64,000 bases of DNA from Gemmatimonas sp. (GTDB lineage: Bacteria; Gemmatimonadota; Gemmatimonadetes; Gemmatimonadales; Gemmatimonadaceae), in NCBI RefSeq assembly GCF_027531815.1, contig NZ_JAPZSK010000004.1, positions 248,001 through 312,000 on the forward strand. The letters run 5' to 3'. Shown piece after piece: positions 16,938 through 27,405 of the stretch; within the stretch, counting starts at the first letter, position 1; every line of letters begins with the position of its first letter. The notes under the pieces are model-generated. The model searched no databases. It saw only the letters and a list, made by a program, of their open reading frames with translations, and was not told the DNA's origin. A program made the position numbers and the translations under genes.

Positions 16938-18269
16938 ATGGATTCAGTATTGCAGCTCGATCATTACGCCGTCGACGGTTCCCAATCACCCAATGGCACC
17001 CCCGGCGTCATCGTCCGGGTCTTGCTCACCCTCAGCGGTTCGGCGCCGCAGCATGCCACGCGCCCGCCCATCGGGCTCTCCTTCGTCATCGACCGCAGTG
17101 GGTCCATGGGCGGCGAACGCATCGACGCGGCGCGGTCGGCCGCCGCCCGTGCCGTCGAGCGCTTGCACCCAGACGATGTTGTTTCGGTCGTTGCCTTCGA
17201 CGATCTCATCGAAACGGTGGCCATCCCCGATCGGCGTGCGCGTCACCAGCAGCTCGCGGCCATGCTGCAGCAGATCGACGCCCGCGGGTCCACGAACCTC
17301 AGCGGCGGCTGGCTGCGCGGACGCGAGCACATGCAGCACGCGCAGGGTATGATCGGCACGCTGCCCGGCTCGTCTCGCCGTATCCTCCTGCTCACCGACG
17401 GTCACGCCAACGTCGGCATCACCGATGTGAGCACGTTGGTGGAGCTGGCCCGCACCGCGCGCCGCATGGGTATCACCACCACCACCGTGGGGGTCGGCGA
17501 GGGGTACGACGACGCGCTCCTGCGCGCCATGGCCGACGCTGGAGGCGGCAGCGCCTGGTACATCGAACGACCCGACCAGTCTCACGATGTCCTGGCGGAG
17601 GAGCTGGGCAACCTCCTCTCCATCAGCGCGCAGGGCGTACAGGTGCAGCTGTCGCTCAGCGACGCCGTATCGGTAATCGTGGTGCATTCCGACTGGGCCA
17701 CGTCGCATCCGGGTCCGGGCACGTTCGCCTTCGACTTGGGCGATCTCTATGCTGCCGAGCCCAAGCCTCTGCTGCTCGAACTCTTCGTGCCGCAGGATCG
17801 CCTCGCCCGCTACGAGTCGCAGCGTGAAGCCATCGCCACGCTGCACGTAAGTGCCGACGTGCTCACCACCAGCGGCAGCGTGGAACACCGCAGCACACGG
17901 CTCCCCATAGCGTCGTCGCTGGAAGGCCAGCGCCACCTCGAGCCAGACGTCGAATTCGCCGTTCTGCTGGCACGCGCAGCCAAGGCGCGGGAGACGGCGG
18001 CGCAGCAGCAGCGTCGGGGACAGGCGGAAGAGGCCAACCTCGTCATGCGCGCCGCCGAGGCCGACCTGATCAACAATGTCCTCGCCAATGATCCGCAGTT
18101 CAGTACCCAACTCGCGGCGCAGGCCGCCGACATGGCCGCCTTGGCCGACAAGTACGAGCAGCGGACCTATTCCGAAATGGATGCCAAGTATCAGATGCAG
18201 CGCACCTACAATCAGCGGCGAGGCAAGAAGTCGTACGACGACCTGCTTCAGCGCAAGCCACCCGAATAA
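16938..18269 (+). CDS. von Willebrand factor A domain protein
   Basis: A 443-residue protein with a VWA domain of the calcium-activated-chloride-channel-homologue type. The MIDAS metal site is complete: DRSGSMGGER near residue 50, Thr in RGSTNLSGG and Asp in LLTDGHANVG. No signal peptide or membrane segment is seen, so the protein is probably cytoplasmic. The C-terminal 110 residues are rich in Ala, Gln and Glu and likely helical. The ATG at 16938 is preferred over the TTG two codons earlier because GGAG at 16927-16930 is 7 nt upstream. VWA proteins mediate protein-protein contacts; the partner is unknown, and there is no MoxR-type ATPase beside it. Confidence 0.88.
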   Translation: MDSVLQLDHYAVDGSQSPNGTPGVIVRVLLTLSGSAPQHATRPPIGLSFVIDRSGSMGGERIDAARSAAARAVERLHPDDVVSVVAFDDLIETVAIPDRRARHQQLAAMLQQIDARGSTNLSGGWLRGREHMQHAQGMIGTLPGSSRRILLLTDGHANVGITDVSTLVELARTARRMGITTTTVGVGEGYDDALLRAMADAGGGSAWYIERPDQSHDVLAEELGNLLSISAQGVQVQLSLSDAVSVIVVHSDWATSHPGPGTFAFDLGDLYAAEPKPLLLELFVPQDRLARYESQREAIATLHVSADVLTTSGSVEHRSTRLPIASSLEGQRHLEPDVEFAVLLARAAKARETAAQQQRRGQAEEANLVMRAAEADLINNVLANDPQFSTQLAAQAADMAALADKYEQRTYSEMDAKYQMQRTYNQRRGKKSYDDLLQRKPPE

Positions 18270-18285
18270 CGCGGCGCGTGAGACA

Positions 18286-18684
18286 TCACCCGGCGACCAG
18301 CGAGGCCACGAATCGTGCGTCGCTGGGCGCCAGGGGGAGTGCGGCCAATACCACCGGCGAGCCCCACGTGAGCGCCTCGTGTTCCAGAGCGCGCGGCTCG
18401 CCCGCGATGCGCGTCGGCAGGAACACGATGTCATACGGCGAGTCGAGGTCTGCGATGACCATCAGCGGCGCCGCGACACCGACCACCACCACGCCCAGCT
18501 CCTCCTGCAGCTCGCGTCCGATGGCGTCATGATCCGACTCGCCGGGCTCGCACTTGCCGCCGGGAAACTCCCACAGGCCGCCATGACGCTTCGTCACCGG
18601 GCGCTGGCACACCAGCAGCCGGTCGTCGCGGCGAATGACCGCCGCCACCACCCGAATGCGCGCGCCGCTCGTCTCGCTGGTCAC
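18286..18684 (-). CDS. Nudix hydrolase, MutT-like
   Basis: A 132-residue protein with a complete Nudix box (GGKCEPGESDHDAIGRELQE... EELGV, about residues 42-65) and the preceding GGLWEFPG, which is typical of MutT 8-oxo-dGTP diphosphatases that clean the nucleotide pool. The start is GTG at 18684; no better start is visible. It lies 13 bp downstream of the S9 peptidase stop on the same strand and could be cotranscribed with it. Substrate assignment within the Nudix superfamily is an inference. Confidence 0.85.
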   Translation of the reverse strand: MTSETSGARIRVVAAVIRRDDRLLVCQRPVTKRHGGLWEFPGGKCEPGESDHDAIGRELQEELGVVVVGVAAPLMVIADLDSPYDIVFLPTRIAGEPRALEHEALTWGSPVVLAALPLAPSDARFVASLVAG

Positions 18685-18697
18685 CAGGCGGCCGGTG

Positions 18698-20725
18698 TCA
18701 TGGCCGCACTCCGGCCAGATGCTTGTCGTACCACGCGAGGTATCGGTCGTAGCGATCCCGAACGAAGCTCGGCCGGGTGATGCCGTGAAACTGTCCCGGA
18801 TACACGATCAGCTGGGCGGGGACGCCCAGCGACGTGAGCGCCTGGTACATCTGCTCGCTGCCGGCAATCGGTACGTTGAAGTCCTTCTCGCCACCCATGA
18901 ACAGCGTCGGCGTCGTGATGCGATCCGCCTTGTAGAACGGGTAGCTGACCTTCTCCCACACCTTCGGGTTCTTCCACGGTGCCCCGAGTTCGTTCTCGTA
19001 CTGGAAGATGTACTGGTCGCTGCCGTACATACTCGTCTGCAGCGCACTGCCGGCACCGCTGGTGGCCGCCTTGAACCGCGTGGTGGTGGCAATCGTGTAG
19101 TCGGTGAGAATGCCGCCGTAGCTCCATCCGCCAATGCCGAGGCGGTTCGGGTCCACGAAGCCGAGTGACCGCACATGATCCACGCCGGCCAGCAGGTCCT
19201 GCACTTCCTTGTTGCCCCAGTCGGCGAAGATCGCCTTTTTCCACGCCTGACCACGCCCGCTGCTGCCGCGGTAGTTCACCTGCAGCACCAGATAGCCGTT
19301 GGCGGCAAACAGGTCGCGCTCGAACTGGAAAAGATGCTGGTCCTGCGCATTCGGGCCGCCGTGAATGCGCAGCAGCAGCGGGTACTGCCTCGTGGCGTCG
19401 AAGCCGGCGGGCTTGGTGAGCAGGGCGCCCACCGTCAGCCCGTCCCGGTTACGAAACTGCACGTCCTCGGTGGTCCCCAACTGCAGCGCGGCGAAGATGC
19501 TGTCGTTCACATGGGTGAGTGCACGAAGGGTGCTGGCATCCCATGCGAACAGCTCGGCCGAACGCTGTGCCGTACCCGTGTTCACCACCGTACGCCCACC
19601 GGGCGCCACATCGTACGACGTCACCACCCGCCGTCCGTCCACCAGGCGCGTGACGGCGCCGGTACTCACCGCTACCTGCGCGAGATGCTGCGCCCGGTCG
19701 TCGCCAATCAGCACGCGCAGTGACGTGCCGTCGGCCGACCACGACAGCTGGCTCACGTCGCGGTCGAGCGTCGCCGCCACCAGCCGGGGCGTACCGCCGC
19801 CGCTGGGGATGATCGCGATGGTGTTCTGCGTATAGGCCGACAGCTCGGGCTCGCTTGCCTGGAGGTAGGCGATCTGCGACCCGTCGGGGCTCCATGCCGC
19901 GCCCGCGTCGGGTCCGCGCCACGTGGTGAGTCGGCGCGGCGTGGCGCCGGCCACGGCATCGACCACGAAGAGATCGCTATTGTTGAAGCGGTCCGGGTCC
20001 CCGTCGGCGCGTTCGCTGGTGAATGCCAGGCGCGTGCCGTCGGGCGACCAGCGGACCTGTCGGTCGTCGAAGTCGCCCGTGGTGATCTGCACCGTCGACT
20101 TCGTCGTCACGTCCACGACCCACACGTGGTCGCGACGCCGGTCCAGATACCCGTCCCCATCGCGCTTGAAGGCGTAGCGATCGATCACGATGGGCTTTGG
20201 GGTACGCGCGCGCAGGGAATCGGGCTTTCCCTCATCGGGGTCGGGATCACGCGACACCAGGGCGATGCGAGTGCCGTCCGGCGACCATTCGTATTCGCTG
20301 ATGCCGCCCTTGAGATCCGTCAGTCGCACGGCCTCACCGCCGGCCCGGTCAAGCAGCCAGATCTGTCCGCCCTTGGAGTCGTACCGTCCGGACACGAAGG
20401 CGAGGTAGCGATTGTCCGGGCTCCAGCGAGGATTGCTCTCGCTCTCCGGTGAGCCCGCCATCTTGAGGGTGCGCGTACCCTCCCAGTTCACCATCCACAC
20501 ATCGCTGTCGCTCCGGTCCTTCGCCGAGTCCACCGTCACCACCGTGTAGGCGATCCACTGTCCGTCGGGGGAGAGGCGACCGGCCCCTACGTCACGAAGC
20601 CGATAGATGTCGGTGGAGCGAAGCGGGCGACTGGTCGGTAGCGTGGCCTGAGCCTTGGCCGCCGTCGACAGGGCGCCCAAGGCCAACGTGAAGAGTGCGA
20701 AGGTGGGAAGGAGCGGGCGTCGCAT
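18698..20725 (-). CDS. Secreted S9-family prolyl oligopeptidase-like peptidase
   Basis: A 675-residue protein with an N-terminal signal peptide (cleavage near AKAQ, about residue 26). It then has a TolB/PD40-type beta-propeller with repeated W/LSPDGxxIA motifs (about 45-370) and a C-terminal alpha/beta hydrolase domain. The catalytic triad is visible: Ser in GGWSYGG, Asp in GGEKDFNVP and His in YPGQFHGIT. It is probably periplasmic and cleaves oligopeptides, as dipeptidyl or acylaminoacyl peptidases do. The ATG at 20725 is chosen because it starts the signal peptide; a GTG ten codons upstream is possible. It is divergent from an ABC transporter across 122 bp. Confidence 0.92.
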   Translation of the reverse strand: MRRPLLPTFALFTLALGALSTAAKAQATLPTSRPLRSTDIYRLRDVGAGRLSPDGQWIAYTVVTVDSAKDRSDSDVWMVNWEGTRTLKMAGSPESESNPRWSPDNRYLAFVSGRYDSKGGQIWLLDRAGGEAVRLTDLKGGISEYEWSPDGTRIALVSRDPDPDEGKPDSLRARTPKPIVIDRYAFKRDGDGYLDRRRDHVWVVDVTTKSTVQITTGDFDDRQVRWSPDGTRLAFTSERADGDPDRFNNSDLFVVDAVAGATPRRLTTWRGPDAGAAWSPDGSQIAYLQASEPELSAYTQNTIAIIPSGGGTPRLVAATLDRDVSQLSWSADGTSLRVLIGDDRAQHLAQVAVSTGAVTRLVDGRRVVTSYDVAPGGRTVVNTGTAQRSAELFAWDASTLRALTHVNDSIFAALQLGTTEDVQFRNRDGLTVGALLTKPAGFDATRQYPLLLRIHGGPNAQDQHLFQFERDLFAANGYLVLQVNYRGSSGRGQAWKKAIFADWGNKEVQDLLAGVDHVRSLGFVDPNRLGIGGWSYGGILTDYTIATTTRFKAATSGAGSALQTSMYGSDQYIFQYENELGAPWKNPKVWEKVSYPFYKADRITTPTLFMGGEKDFNVPIAGSEQMYQALTSLGVPAQLIVYPGQFHGITRPSFVRDRYDRYLAWYDKHLAGVRP

Positions 20726-20833
20726 GGCAGGATCCGGGTTGATGATCGGTGGCACGGATCGCCACCGGCGCGGGGAAAGATACCGCCTGCCGGTTTGTCC
20801 GGGGTCTGCCTACTTCCGACGGCGCACGGCCGC

Positions 20834-20839
20834 CATACT
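20834..20839 (+). promoter_or_regulatory. Possible -10 box close to the ABC ATPase start
   Basis: CATACT lies 8 nt before the ATG at 20848, where transcription would begin at or next to the start codon. There is no Shine-Dalgarno. This fits a leaderless or very short-leader transcript but is only a motif match. Confidence 0.3.
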
Positions 20840-20847
20840 GTTGGCGC

Positions 20848-21576
20848 ATGTCCGGCGAACTGCTGTTCCGCGCCCGGGGGCTCACAAAGGTATACGGCAC
20901 CGGCACCGCACAGGTTGTGGCGCTGCGCGCCGTCGATCTCGACCTCATGGCGGGCGAGTTCGTCGTCATCCTCGGTCCGTCCGGAAGCGGCAAGTCCACG
21001 CTGCTCAACATTCTCGGCGGCCTCGATGTCCCCAGCGCCGGTGACGTCACCTTCCGCGATCATGTCCTGACGGGTGCCAGCGAGAACGCGCTGACGCAGT
21101 ATCGCCGCGAGCACGTGGGTTTCGTCTTCCAGTTCTACAATCTCATTCCCGGGCTCACGGCGCTCGAGAACGTGCAATTGGTGACCGACCTGACCCGGAA
21201 CGATCCCCATGAGCGTGGCGCCGAGGATCCCGCCGAGGCGCTGCGTCTCGTCGGTCTGGGCGACCGGCTCGACTTCTTCCCCGCCCAACTGTCCGGCGGC
21301 GAACAGCAACGGGTGGCTATCGCGCGAGCAGTGGCCAAGCGCCCGGACGTCCTGCTCTGTGACGAACCCACCGGTGCGCTCGATTTCGAGACCGGTATAC
21401 TGGTGCTCGAGGCATTGCGCCGAGCCAACCGTGAACGGGGAACCAGCGCCGTGGTGATTACCCACAACGTGGGCATTGCCGCCATGGCGGACCGTGTCCT
21501 GCGGATGCGGAGTGGCGCGGTGATCGGAACCACCGTGAACGCGGCGCCATGTGAACCCGCGGACCTTTCGTGGTGA
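20848..21576 (+). CDS. ABC transporter ATP-binding protein, MacB/LolD type
   Basis: A 242-residue ATPase with Walker [10 protein letters not shown] (near residue 45), a Q-loop in [13 protein letters not shown], signature LSGGEQQR, Walker [13 protein letters not shown] and the switch His in ITHN. The LxxLENVxL block after the Q-loop and the PTGALD sequence mark the MacB/LolD/FtsE branch, which powers FtsX-type permeases. The ATG at 20848 gives a normal family N-terminus. The next gene, an FtsX permease, begins inside this stop codon. Confidence 0.93.
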   Translation: MSGELLFRARGLTKVYGTGTAQVVALRAVDLDLMAGEFVVILGPSGSGKSTLLNILGGLDVPSAGDVTFRDHVLTGASENALTQYRREHVGFVFQFYNLIPGLTALENVQLVTDLTRNDPHERGAEDPAEALRLVGLGDRLDFFPAQLSGGEQQRVAIARAVAKRPDVLLCDEPTGALDFETGILVLEALRRANRERGTSAVVITHNVGIAAMADRVLRMRSGAVIGTTVNAAPCEPADLSW

Positions 21577-23969
21577 CGGCCGTGCGACGCCTGGGGCACC
21601 CTTCCCTCATCTCGATGCTGACGCGCAAGGCGTGGCGCGACGTCTGGCATCAGCGCGGCCCCTCCATTGCCATCGCCGTCGTGGTCATGGTTGGTGTGGC
21701 GAGCTTCGTGGCGATGCAGTCGATGGTACCCCATCTTCGCGGCTCGCAGCAGCGCTATTACCAGACCGCACATTTCGCCGAGCTCTGGGTGTCGGTTTCG
21801 CAAGCACCGGACGCGCTCGCTGCCGAAGTGCGAGCCATTCCTGGCGTGAGCGCGTTGGAAACACGGGTCGCTGAAGATGTGGTGCTCGAGGTGCCCGGAC
21901 TCGCCGGCCTGGCTACGGGCCGCCTGCTGAGTCACCCCACCAGTCGTGAGCTGGCCGTGAATCGTCTGCGCGTGCGCGCCGGACGGCTCATGTCGCCCTC
22001 GCACGACGACGAGGTCGTGATCAGTGATGGGTTCGCTACGGCCAACGGCCTTGCGCCTGGCGATACGCTCGGGGCGGTGCTGAACGGCCGCTGGCGTCGC
22101 CTCGAGGTGGTGGGGGTCGTGCTCACCCCCGAGTTTGTGATGGAGGTGCAACCCGGTGCCTTGTTCCCCGACAATCGGCGCTACGGGATCCTCTGGATGG
22201 CCGAGGGGGCGGCTCAGGCCGCCTTTGGCCGCGTGGGCGCGTGGAACGAGGCGACATTGACCCTCGATCGGACGGCTTCCGAAGCGGCCGTGATCGCCGC
22301 CGTGGATGAGCGCCTGGCGCGGTACGGTTCACTGGGTACATACGGACGCGGCGAACAGCTGTCACATCGCTACCTGACCGACGAAATCAGACAGGCGGCG
22401 GCGTTCGGTACCGCGGCGCCCCTCATCTTTCTCGGCGTGGCGGCCTTCCTCGTCAACCTCGTACTGGCGCGCCTCGTGGCGGCACAGCGTGAGCAGATCG
22501 GCATGATGAAGGCGTTCGGCATCACCAACGGCATGCTGATTCGCCACTACGCGCAGATTGCCCTCATCCCGGTGCTGCTCGGTGCCATCATCGGCACGGG
22601 GGTTGGCCTGTGGTTCGCCGGGCTGCTCGCAGAGTTGTACTCGCAATACTATCGCATGCCCGATGCGGCGTTCACTCCGCGTCTCGGGACCATCGCGGCG
22701 TCGCTCCTCGTGACCGGTCTCTCGGCACTGATCGGCACCGTGGGCGCGGTGCGGCGAGTCGTGCGGTTACCTGCCGCCGAAGCCATGCGACCGGAGGCGC
22801 CGCTGCGCTTCCGGCACACCTGGTTCGACCGGTCCTGGTTGCATCGCCGTCTCTCTCCCATGGCACGACTCACGGTACGCAGCATGCTGCGTCGGCCCGC
22901 GCGGGCGACCTTGGCCACTCTGGGCATGGCGCTCAGCATTGCGGTCGTAATGGTCGGTAGCTACGCGTACGATGCCATTGCCGTCATGCGCGATGTGCAC
23001 TTCACCGAGATCCAGCGCGAGGATGTCGCGGTCACCTTTGCGCGCAGTGAAGGTGACGACGCCCTTCGCGAATTGGCGCACATGCCCGGCGTGCTCCGGG
23101 TCGAGCCACTCTGGTCCTTGCCGGTCAAGATCGGGCACGGCCCTCACGAACGGCGCGCCGCCATCACCGCCCTGATCCCCGGGGCCCGGCTGCGGCGCGT
23201 GGTCAATGGCCAGCGGCAGGAACAGGCGGTACCGGGCAACGGACTGCTCATGTCCGCCGCGCTCGCCGAACTGCTTGCCGTCGAGGCCGGTGATTCGGTG
23301 CAGGTACAGGCGCTCACCGGCGAGCGCCGCCTCCGCACGCTGATGATCGGGGCGCTGGTGCACGATCTGATCGGCACCGGCCTGTGGATGGGGCACGACG
23401 GGATGGAGATGCTGGCCGGCGGCACCGCGTACGACGGCGCGGTTCTCGCCGTGGACCCGGTGCTCACGGATCAACTCATCGCCCAGCTGCGGCGAACGCC
23501 CGGCGTCGCCAGCGTCGGGGAGCGCGCCGACGTGCTGGCGAGCTTCGACACGGTGATGCGCGACAGTTTCGGGGTGACCTTGCTCGCGCTGCTCGGATTT
23601 GCCGTCGTCCTCGCAGTGGGTGTGGTCTACAACACGGCCCGGGTTTCCTTGTCGGAACGGAGCCGCGAACTCACCAGCCTTCGTGTCCTCGGATTCTCGC
23701 AGCGGGAAGTCGCAGCAATGCTCTTCGGGGAGTTGGCGGTCCTCGGCGCACTCGCCGTGCCCCTCGGCTTCGCCATCGGCGCAGGGCTTGCCGCTGCCAT
23801 GGCAGCGGGGATGAGCTCCGAACTGTTCCGGCTGCCGTTCACGCTGTCACCCCGTACCTACGGTTGGTCGGTGGTGGTGTTGGTCGTCGCCGGCATGGCG
23901 TCCTCGTTGCTTGTGCGACGGCGGCTGGATCACCTCGACCTCGTTGCGGTACTGAAGACCCGCGAATGA
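21573..23969 (+). CDS. ABC transporter permease with two FtsX domains
   Basis: A polytopic protein of about 798 residues. It has an N-terminal membrane helix, a large extracytoplasmic MacB-type domain (about 60-260), membrane helices near 280-400, a second helix and extracytoplasmic domain, and three C-terminal helices. The [20 protein letters not shown] motif near residue 690 is the classical FtsX coupling region. The GTG at 21573 overlaps the ATPase stop (GTGA); the adjacent GTG at 21570 is equally possible. With the ATPase and the HlyD-like adaptor downstream it forms a tripartite export or lipoprotein-handling system. A partner outer-membrane channel is not encoded here. Confidence 0.9.
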   Translation: MTAVRRLGHPSLISMLTRKAWRDVWHQRGPSIAIAVVVMVGVASFVAMQSMVPHLRGSQQRYYQTAHFAELWVSVSQAPDALAAEVRAIPGVSALETRVAEDVVLEVPGLAGLATGRLLSHPTSRELAVNRLRVRAGRLMSPSHDDEVVISDGFATANGLAPGDTLGAVLNGRWRRLEVVGVVLTPEFVMEVQPGALFPDNRRYGILWMAEGAAQAAFGRVGAWNEATLTLDRTASEAAVIAAVDERLARYGSLGTYGRGEQLSHRYLTDEIRQAAAFGTAAPLIFLGVAAFLVNLVLARLVAAQREQIGMMKAFGITNGMLIRHYAQIALIPVLLGAIIGTGVGLWFAGLLAELYSQYYRMPDAAFTPRLGTIAASLLVTGLSALIGTVGAVRRVVRLPAAEAMRPEAPLRFRHTWFDRSWLHRRLSPMARLTVRSMLRRPARATLATLGMALSIAVVMVGSYAYDAIAVMRDVHFTEIQREDVAVTFARSEGDDALRELAHMPGVLRVEPLWSLPVKIGHGPHERRAAITALIPGARLRRVVNGQRQEQAVPGNGLLMSAALAELLAVEAGDSVQVQALTGERRLRTLMIGALVHDLIGTGLWMGHDGMEMLAGGTAYDGAVLAVDPVLTDQLIAQLRRTPGVASVGERADVLASFDTVMRDSFGVTLLALLGFAVVLAVGVVYNTARVSLSERSRELTSLRVLGFSQREVAAMLFGELAVLGALAVPLGFAIGAGLAAAMAAGMSSELFRLPFTLSPRTYGWSVVVLVVAGMASSLLVRRRLDHLDLVAVLKTRE

Positions 23970-23989
23970 CCACGCCGCAGCGATCTATC

Positions 23990-23994
23990 GGAGG
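23990..23994 (+). promoter_or_regulatory. Shine-Dalgarno that decides the adaptor start
   Basis: GGAGG with 6-nt spacing to the ATG at 24001. An in-frame ATG at 23995 would touch this site, so 24001 is the more likely start. Confidence 0.75.
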
Positions 23995-24000
23995 ATGTAC

Positions 24001-25209
24001 ATGTTGAGAACACGACGCGTCATGGTGGCGATCGGGATCACGGGGCTCGGCGCGGCGAGCTGGTGGTGGGTGCGGCGTCCGCCCGTTGTCGACGTCGAGA
24101 TCGCGCTCGCGAGCGTGGGGCCGCTGCGTGTTTCGATCGAGGAAACGGGAACCACGCGCGTGCGCGCGCATACCGACGTGAACGCGCCCGTCAGTGGGCG
24201 CTGGGTACCGGCCACCGTGAAGGAAGGCGATGTGGTGAGCACCGGTACGCGTCTTGGCACGCTCTACCCGGCTCCGCTGGATGCATCGGCGCGGGAGCAG
24301 GCCACGGCGCGCGTGGGAAGCGCTGGCGCGTCCATCGCCGAGGCTGAGTCGAGGCGGACCGCTGCCCGCACGGCTCTGGACGAGGCGCGCCGTACGCAGG
24401 TCCGCGTAGCGGCGCTCGGCGCTGCCGGCGCCGTCGCGCCGGAGGAAGTCGAACGTGCGCGCGATGCCGTCTCGCTGCGGGAGAGCGACGTACACGCCGC
24501 CGACGAGCGACTCCGCGTGGCGCGGTATGACCTCGCCGTGGCGCGCGCTGCGCTTGCGGGAGCCACGGGCGCCGCCGGTGGCCTCACGCTCGCCGCGCCC
24601 ATGACCGGGACCATCCTCGCCATCGCAGAAGCGCATGAGCGTGTCGTACCATCCGGAACACGCCTGCTCGAAATCGGCGACCCCCGCGACGTCGAGGTGC
24701 TCGTTCCGCTGCTCACGGCAGACGCGCTGCGTGTGCGGGAGGGGGCGAGCGTTCACCTGACGTTCGGCGCTGCGGCATCGACGCTGGAGGCGGATGGAAA
24801 GGACACCGTGGTCGGCCGAGTGGTGCGCATCGAACCGTCGGCCTACACCCGTATGTCGGCACTCGGTGTCGAGGAACAGCGGGTGAATGTGATCGTCAGT
24901 GTCCCGGCCACTGCCGTGCACGTCGGTGATCGTTTTCGCGCCGATGTGCGGATTACCGTGCGGGAGGCAGCCCGCGCGCTGCGTGTGCCCGCGAGCGCGC
25001 TCACCCGACGTGATGAGACCTGGACCATCTGGGTCGTCGCAAACGGACGGGTCGACCGTCGCCCCGTACAGCTCGGTGAGCGGGGGACAGATCTGGTCGA
25101 CGTACGCGACGGGCTCCAGGCGGGAGATACCGTGGTCCTGTTTCCCGGAGACCGCTTGCGGCCACGCGCGCGGATTCGGGTGACTCGAACTACGTCGGCA
25201 CCGCCCTGA
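24001..25209 (+). CDS. HlyD/MacA-type periplasmic adaptor (membrane fusion protein)
   Basis: A 402-residue protein with an N-terminal anchor helix (about residues 8-22). A split lipoyl/barrel-sandwich region (VNAPVSGRWVPATVKEGD near 60; LAAPMTGTILAIAEAHE near 198) flanks an Ala/Arg/Glu-rich alpha-helical hairpin, with a beta-barrel domain after it. This is the standard layout of adaptors in RND and MacAB-type pumps. It follows the FtsX permease by 31 bp and has its own strong Shine-Dalgarno. It probably links the ABC complex to an outer-membrane channel encoded elsewhere. A weak imperfect hairpin (25233-25279) lies between it and the convergent MFS gene. Confidence 0.9.
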   Translation: MLRTRRVMVAIGITGLGAASWWWVRRPPVVDVEIALASVGPLRVSIEETGTTRVRAHTDVNAPVSGRWVPATVKEGDVVSTGTRLGTLYPAPLDASAREQATARVGSAGASIAEAESRRTAARTALDEARRTQVRVAALGAAGAVAPEEVERARDAVSLRESDVHAADERLRVARYDLAVARAALAGATGAAGGLTLAAPMTGTILAIAEAHERVVPSGTRLLEIGDPRDVEVLVPLLTADALRVREGASVHLTFGAAASTLEADGKDTVVGRVVRIEPSAYTRMSALGVEEQRVNVIVSVPATAVHVGDRFRADVRITVREAARALRVPASALTRRDETWTIWVVANGRVDRRPVQLGERGTDLVDVRDGLQAGDTVVLFPGDRLRPRARIRVTRTTSAPP

Positions 25210-25266
25210 TCGTGGCGTGGTCCCGCCGAGTTCGCCAAGCTGAGTCTGCCCAACGGCTCTCTTCGC

Positions 25267-26517
25267 TCAGGGCTTGGCGGGCGACACGCGCGGCGCATAC
25301 AACTCGAGGTCGCGCCCCATGAGCAGCGTGGCCAGCACCACGCTGGCACTGATCCAGAAGGGACTTCGCTGGCCGAAGGTGTCGAACGCGACGCCAAGGA
25401 TGACAGGAAACGCCACCCGCGTCACCCCGCCGAACGTCTGCTGCACACCCATGTACAGGCCACGCTCCGCACTGCTCACGATGCGCGAGAGCATGGCCGT
25501 GACGCACGGGAACGTGAACGCCGTGCCCAGCGGCAGCATGCCCACCGCGAGCGCCAGCAGGGGGAGATTGGGGGCGAACGACAGCCCCACCAGGCCACCG
25601 GCCAGCAGGAGCAGACCGACACGACTGAGCTGCGGTTCGCCCACCTTGTCCACGAGGCGCCCCAGAATCAGGGCGCGCACCACGACACTGAGCACGCCGA
25701 TGTACATGAAGAAGTAGCCGATCGTGTTCTCGGTCACGCCGAAGCGGTCCGCGAGAAAGAGCGCAAGTATGGCGGTGGTGCCCTGAAAGGCCCCGATGGC
25801 CAACGCATAGATGAGAATGAGCCGTGAGGCGGGTTCGCTGGGATGGCTCACCACGCGCAGCACCGCCTCGCGCGATCCCTTGGGCTTGGCCTTGGTACTG
25901 TCCCCGCCGGGCTTGCGAATCTCGGTCAGGTACTTCGACGCGAAAATCATGTTCACCACACACAACCCGGCAGCCACCAGCCCCGGGGTGTTCTTGCTCC
26001 AGAGCTGGACCCACGAACCGATCACCGGTCCCAACGCCACGCCGGCGTTGGTGGCCGCGGAGAGCCAGCCGAGACTCTTTGCGCGGTCCTCAGGGCGCGT
26101 GGCATCGGCGACATAGGCCTGAATCACGCTTACCGTACCGCCGCCCGCGCCCTGCACGATACGGGAGAGAAACAGCAGCCACAGACTGTCGGCGTACGCG
26201 AACACCACGTAGGCCACCGCGCTGGCGCCGAGTCCCACCATAAGGGCCGGACGACGTCCGTACTTGTCGCTGAAGCGCCCCCACACCGGCGCGCTGAGGA
26301 GCTGCGCCACGCTGAACGAACTCACCAGCAGCCCGACCACCGCACCGCCGGCCCCGAGCGTCTTGGCGTAGAAGGGGAGCAGGGGCAGAATCATCAACAG
26401 GCCGAGCATGTCGATGAACGCCGTGACCATCAGGACCGCGAGTTTGCCGAACGCCGACTTGCCGTCGTCGATGGGGTGTTCGTCGGTATGGGAATGCGGT
26501 GCGCTGCGCTGGCTCAC
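25267..26517 (-). CDS. MFS transporter, TetA-like drug/metabolite:H+ antiporter family
   Basis: A 416-residue inner-membrane protein with about 12 hydrophobic segments. The loop 2-3 motif GRFSDKYGRRPAL and the motif RIVQGAGGGTVSVIQAYVAD are typical of the DHA1/TetA branch. Its GTG start is 9 nt after the stop of the upstream nucleoside permease on the same strand, so it is likely the last gene of the BMP-type importer operon. Whether it exports a drug or moves a nucleoside-related metabolite is not resolved. It is convergent with the HlyD adaptor gene. Confidence 0.87.
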   Translation of the reverse strand: MSQRSAPHSHTDEHPIDDGKSAFGKLAVLMVTAFIDMLGLLMILPLLPFYAKTLGAGGAVVGLLVSSFSVAQLLSAPVWGRFSDKYGRRPALMVGLGASAVAYVVFAYADSLWLLFLSRIVQGAGGGTVSVIQAYVADATRPEDRAKSLGWLSAATNAGVALGPVIGSWVQLWSKNTPGLVAAGLCVVNMIFASKYLTEIRKPGGDSTKAKPKGSREAVLRVVSHPSEPASRLILIYALAIGAFQGTTAILALFLADRFGVTENTIGYFFMYIGVLSVVVRALILGRLVDKVGEPQLSRVGLLLLAGGLVGLSFAPNLPLLALAVGMLPLGTAFTFPCVTAMLSRIVSSAERGLYMGVQQTFGGVTRVAFPVILGVAFDTFGQRSPFWISASVVLATLLMGRDLELYAPRVSPAKP

Positions 26518-26526
26518 GAGGTGGGG

Positions 26527-27405
26527 TCAGTCGGTCTTGCCAAGAGCGGCCGGGGCCACACTGCGTCCTACCACACCCGCCAGCGCCACGATGGTCAGCA
26601 GGTAGGGGATCATCTCCACGAACTGGCTTGGCACCAGCTGCGCGCCCTGCAGCTGAATCTGCAATGTCTCGGCAGCCGCGAACAGCAGGCAGCCCACGCC
26701 CACGCGCACTGGCTCCCACCGCCCGAAGATCACGGCGGCGAGGGCGATGAAACCGCGGCCAGCCGTCATGCCGTCGGTGAACTGATGCTGGTCCAGCGCC
26801 AGATAGGCGCCCCCGAGACTCGCCAGCGCGCCGGCGATGTAGAGCCCCTTGAGGCGCATGGGGTTCACGGCCACGCCCAACGTGGCCGCCGCCTCAGGCT
26901 TCTCCCCCACGGCCCGCGCGCGCAGCCCGAACGGCGTGCGGTACAGGAGCCACGCCAGCGCGGGCAGTGCCGCCAGGCCGATCCACACGACCGGATTGAG
27001 GAAGCTCGCGAACATGGCGTTCCCTGTGCCTTCGCCGCCGAACCCCGGTACGCGCGGGGAGTTGCTCGAACTGTCGAACACCAGGCGCAGGAAGTACCGC
27101 GTGCTGGCCGCCACGATGAGGTTGATGGCCACTCCCACTACCACCTGGTTCGCCCGGAACCGAATGGTGGAGACGGCGAGCAGGCTGGTGATGATGCCAC
27201 CAGCAACAAGCGCGCCCAGCAGCCCGGCCCACGGGCTGTTGCCGTAGTAGCTCCCGAGGGCCGCGCCGAAGGCGCCCGCCAGCATGAGCCCCTCGAGCCC
27301 CAGGGCGATGATGCCCACCCGTTCCGACATCACACCGCCCGCTGCCGCCAGCAGGTACGGGATGGCAATGCGAATGGTCTGCAGCAGAAAGGCGAGCAGG
27401 ATCAT
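26527..27405 (-). CDS. Nucleoside ABC transporter permease (second subunit)
   Basis: A 292-residue polytopic protein of the branched-chain-amino-acid/ribose-type permease family, with the family motif GVMSERVGIIALGLEGLMLAGA near the N-terminus and GANQVVVGVAINL-like sequence in the middle. This pattern is typical of the smaller permease that accompanies BMP-type binding proteins (NupQ/YufQ-like). The ATG at 27405 overlaps the stop of the larger permease by 4 bp. It forms a heteromeric channel with the product of the preceding gene in the inner membrane. Confidence 0.9.
   Translation of the reverse strand: MILLAFLLQTIRIAIPYLLAAAGGVMSERVGIIALGLEGLMLAGAFGAALGSYYGNSPWAGLLGALVAGGIITSLLAVSTIRFRANQVVVGVAINLIVAASTRYFLRLVFDSSSNSPRVPGFGGEGTGNAMFASFLNPVVWIGLAALPALAWLLYRTPFGLRARAVGEKPEAAATLGVAVNPMRLKGLYIAGALASLGGAYLALDQHQFTDGMTAGRGFIALAAVIFGRWEPVRVGVGCLLFAAAETLQIQLQGAQLVPSQFVEMIPYLLTIVALAGVVGRSVAPAALGKTD

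Noticed and set aside
25222-25282. Terminator between the HlyD adaptor and the MFS gene
   Set aside because: The inverted repeat is imperfect, with a bulge and a 21-nt loop, and runs into the MFS coding end; too weak to list.
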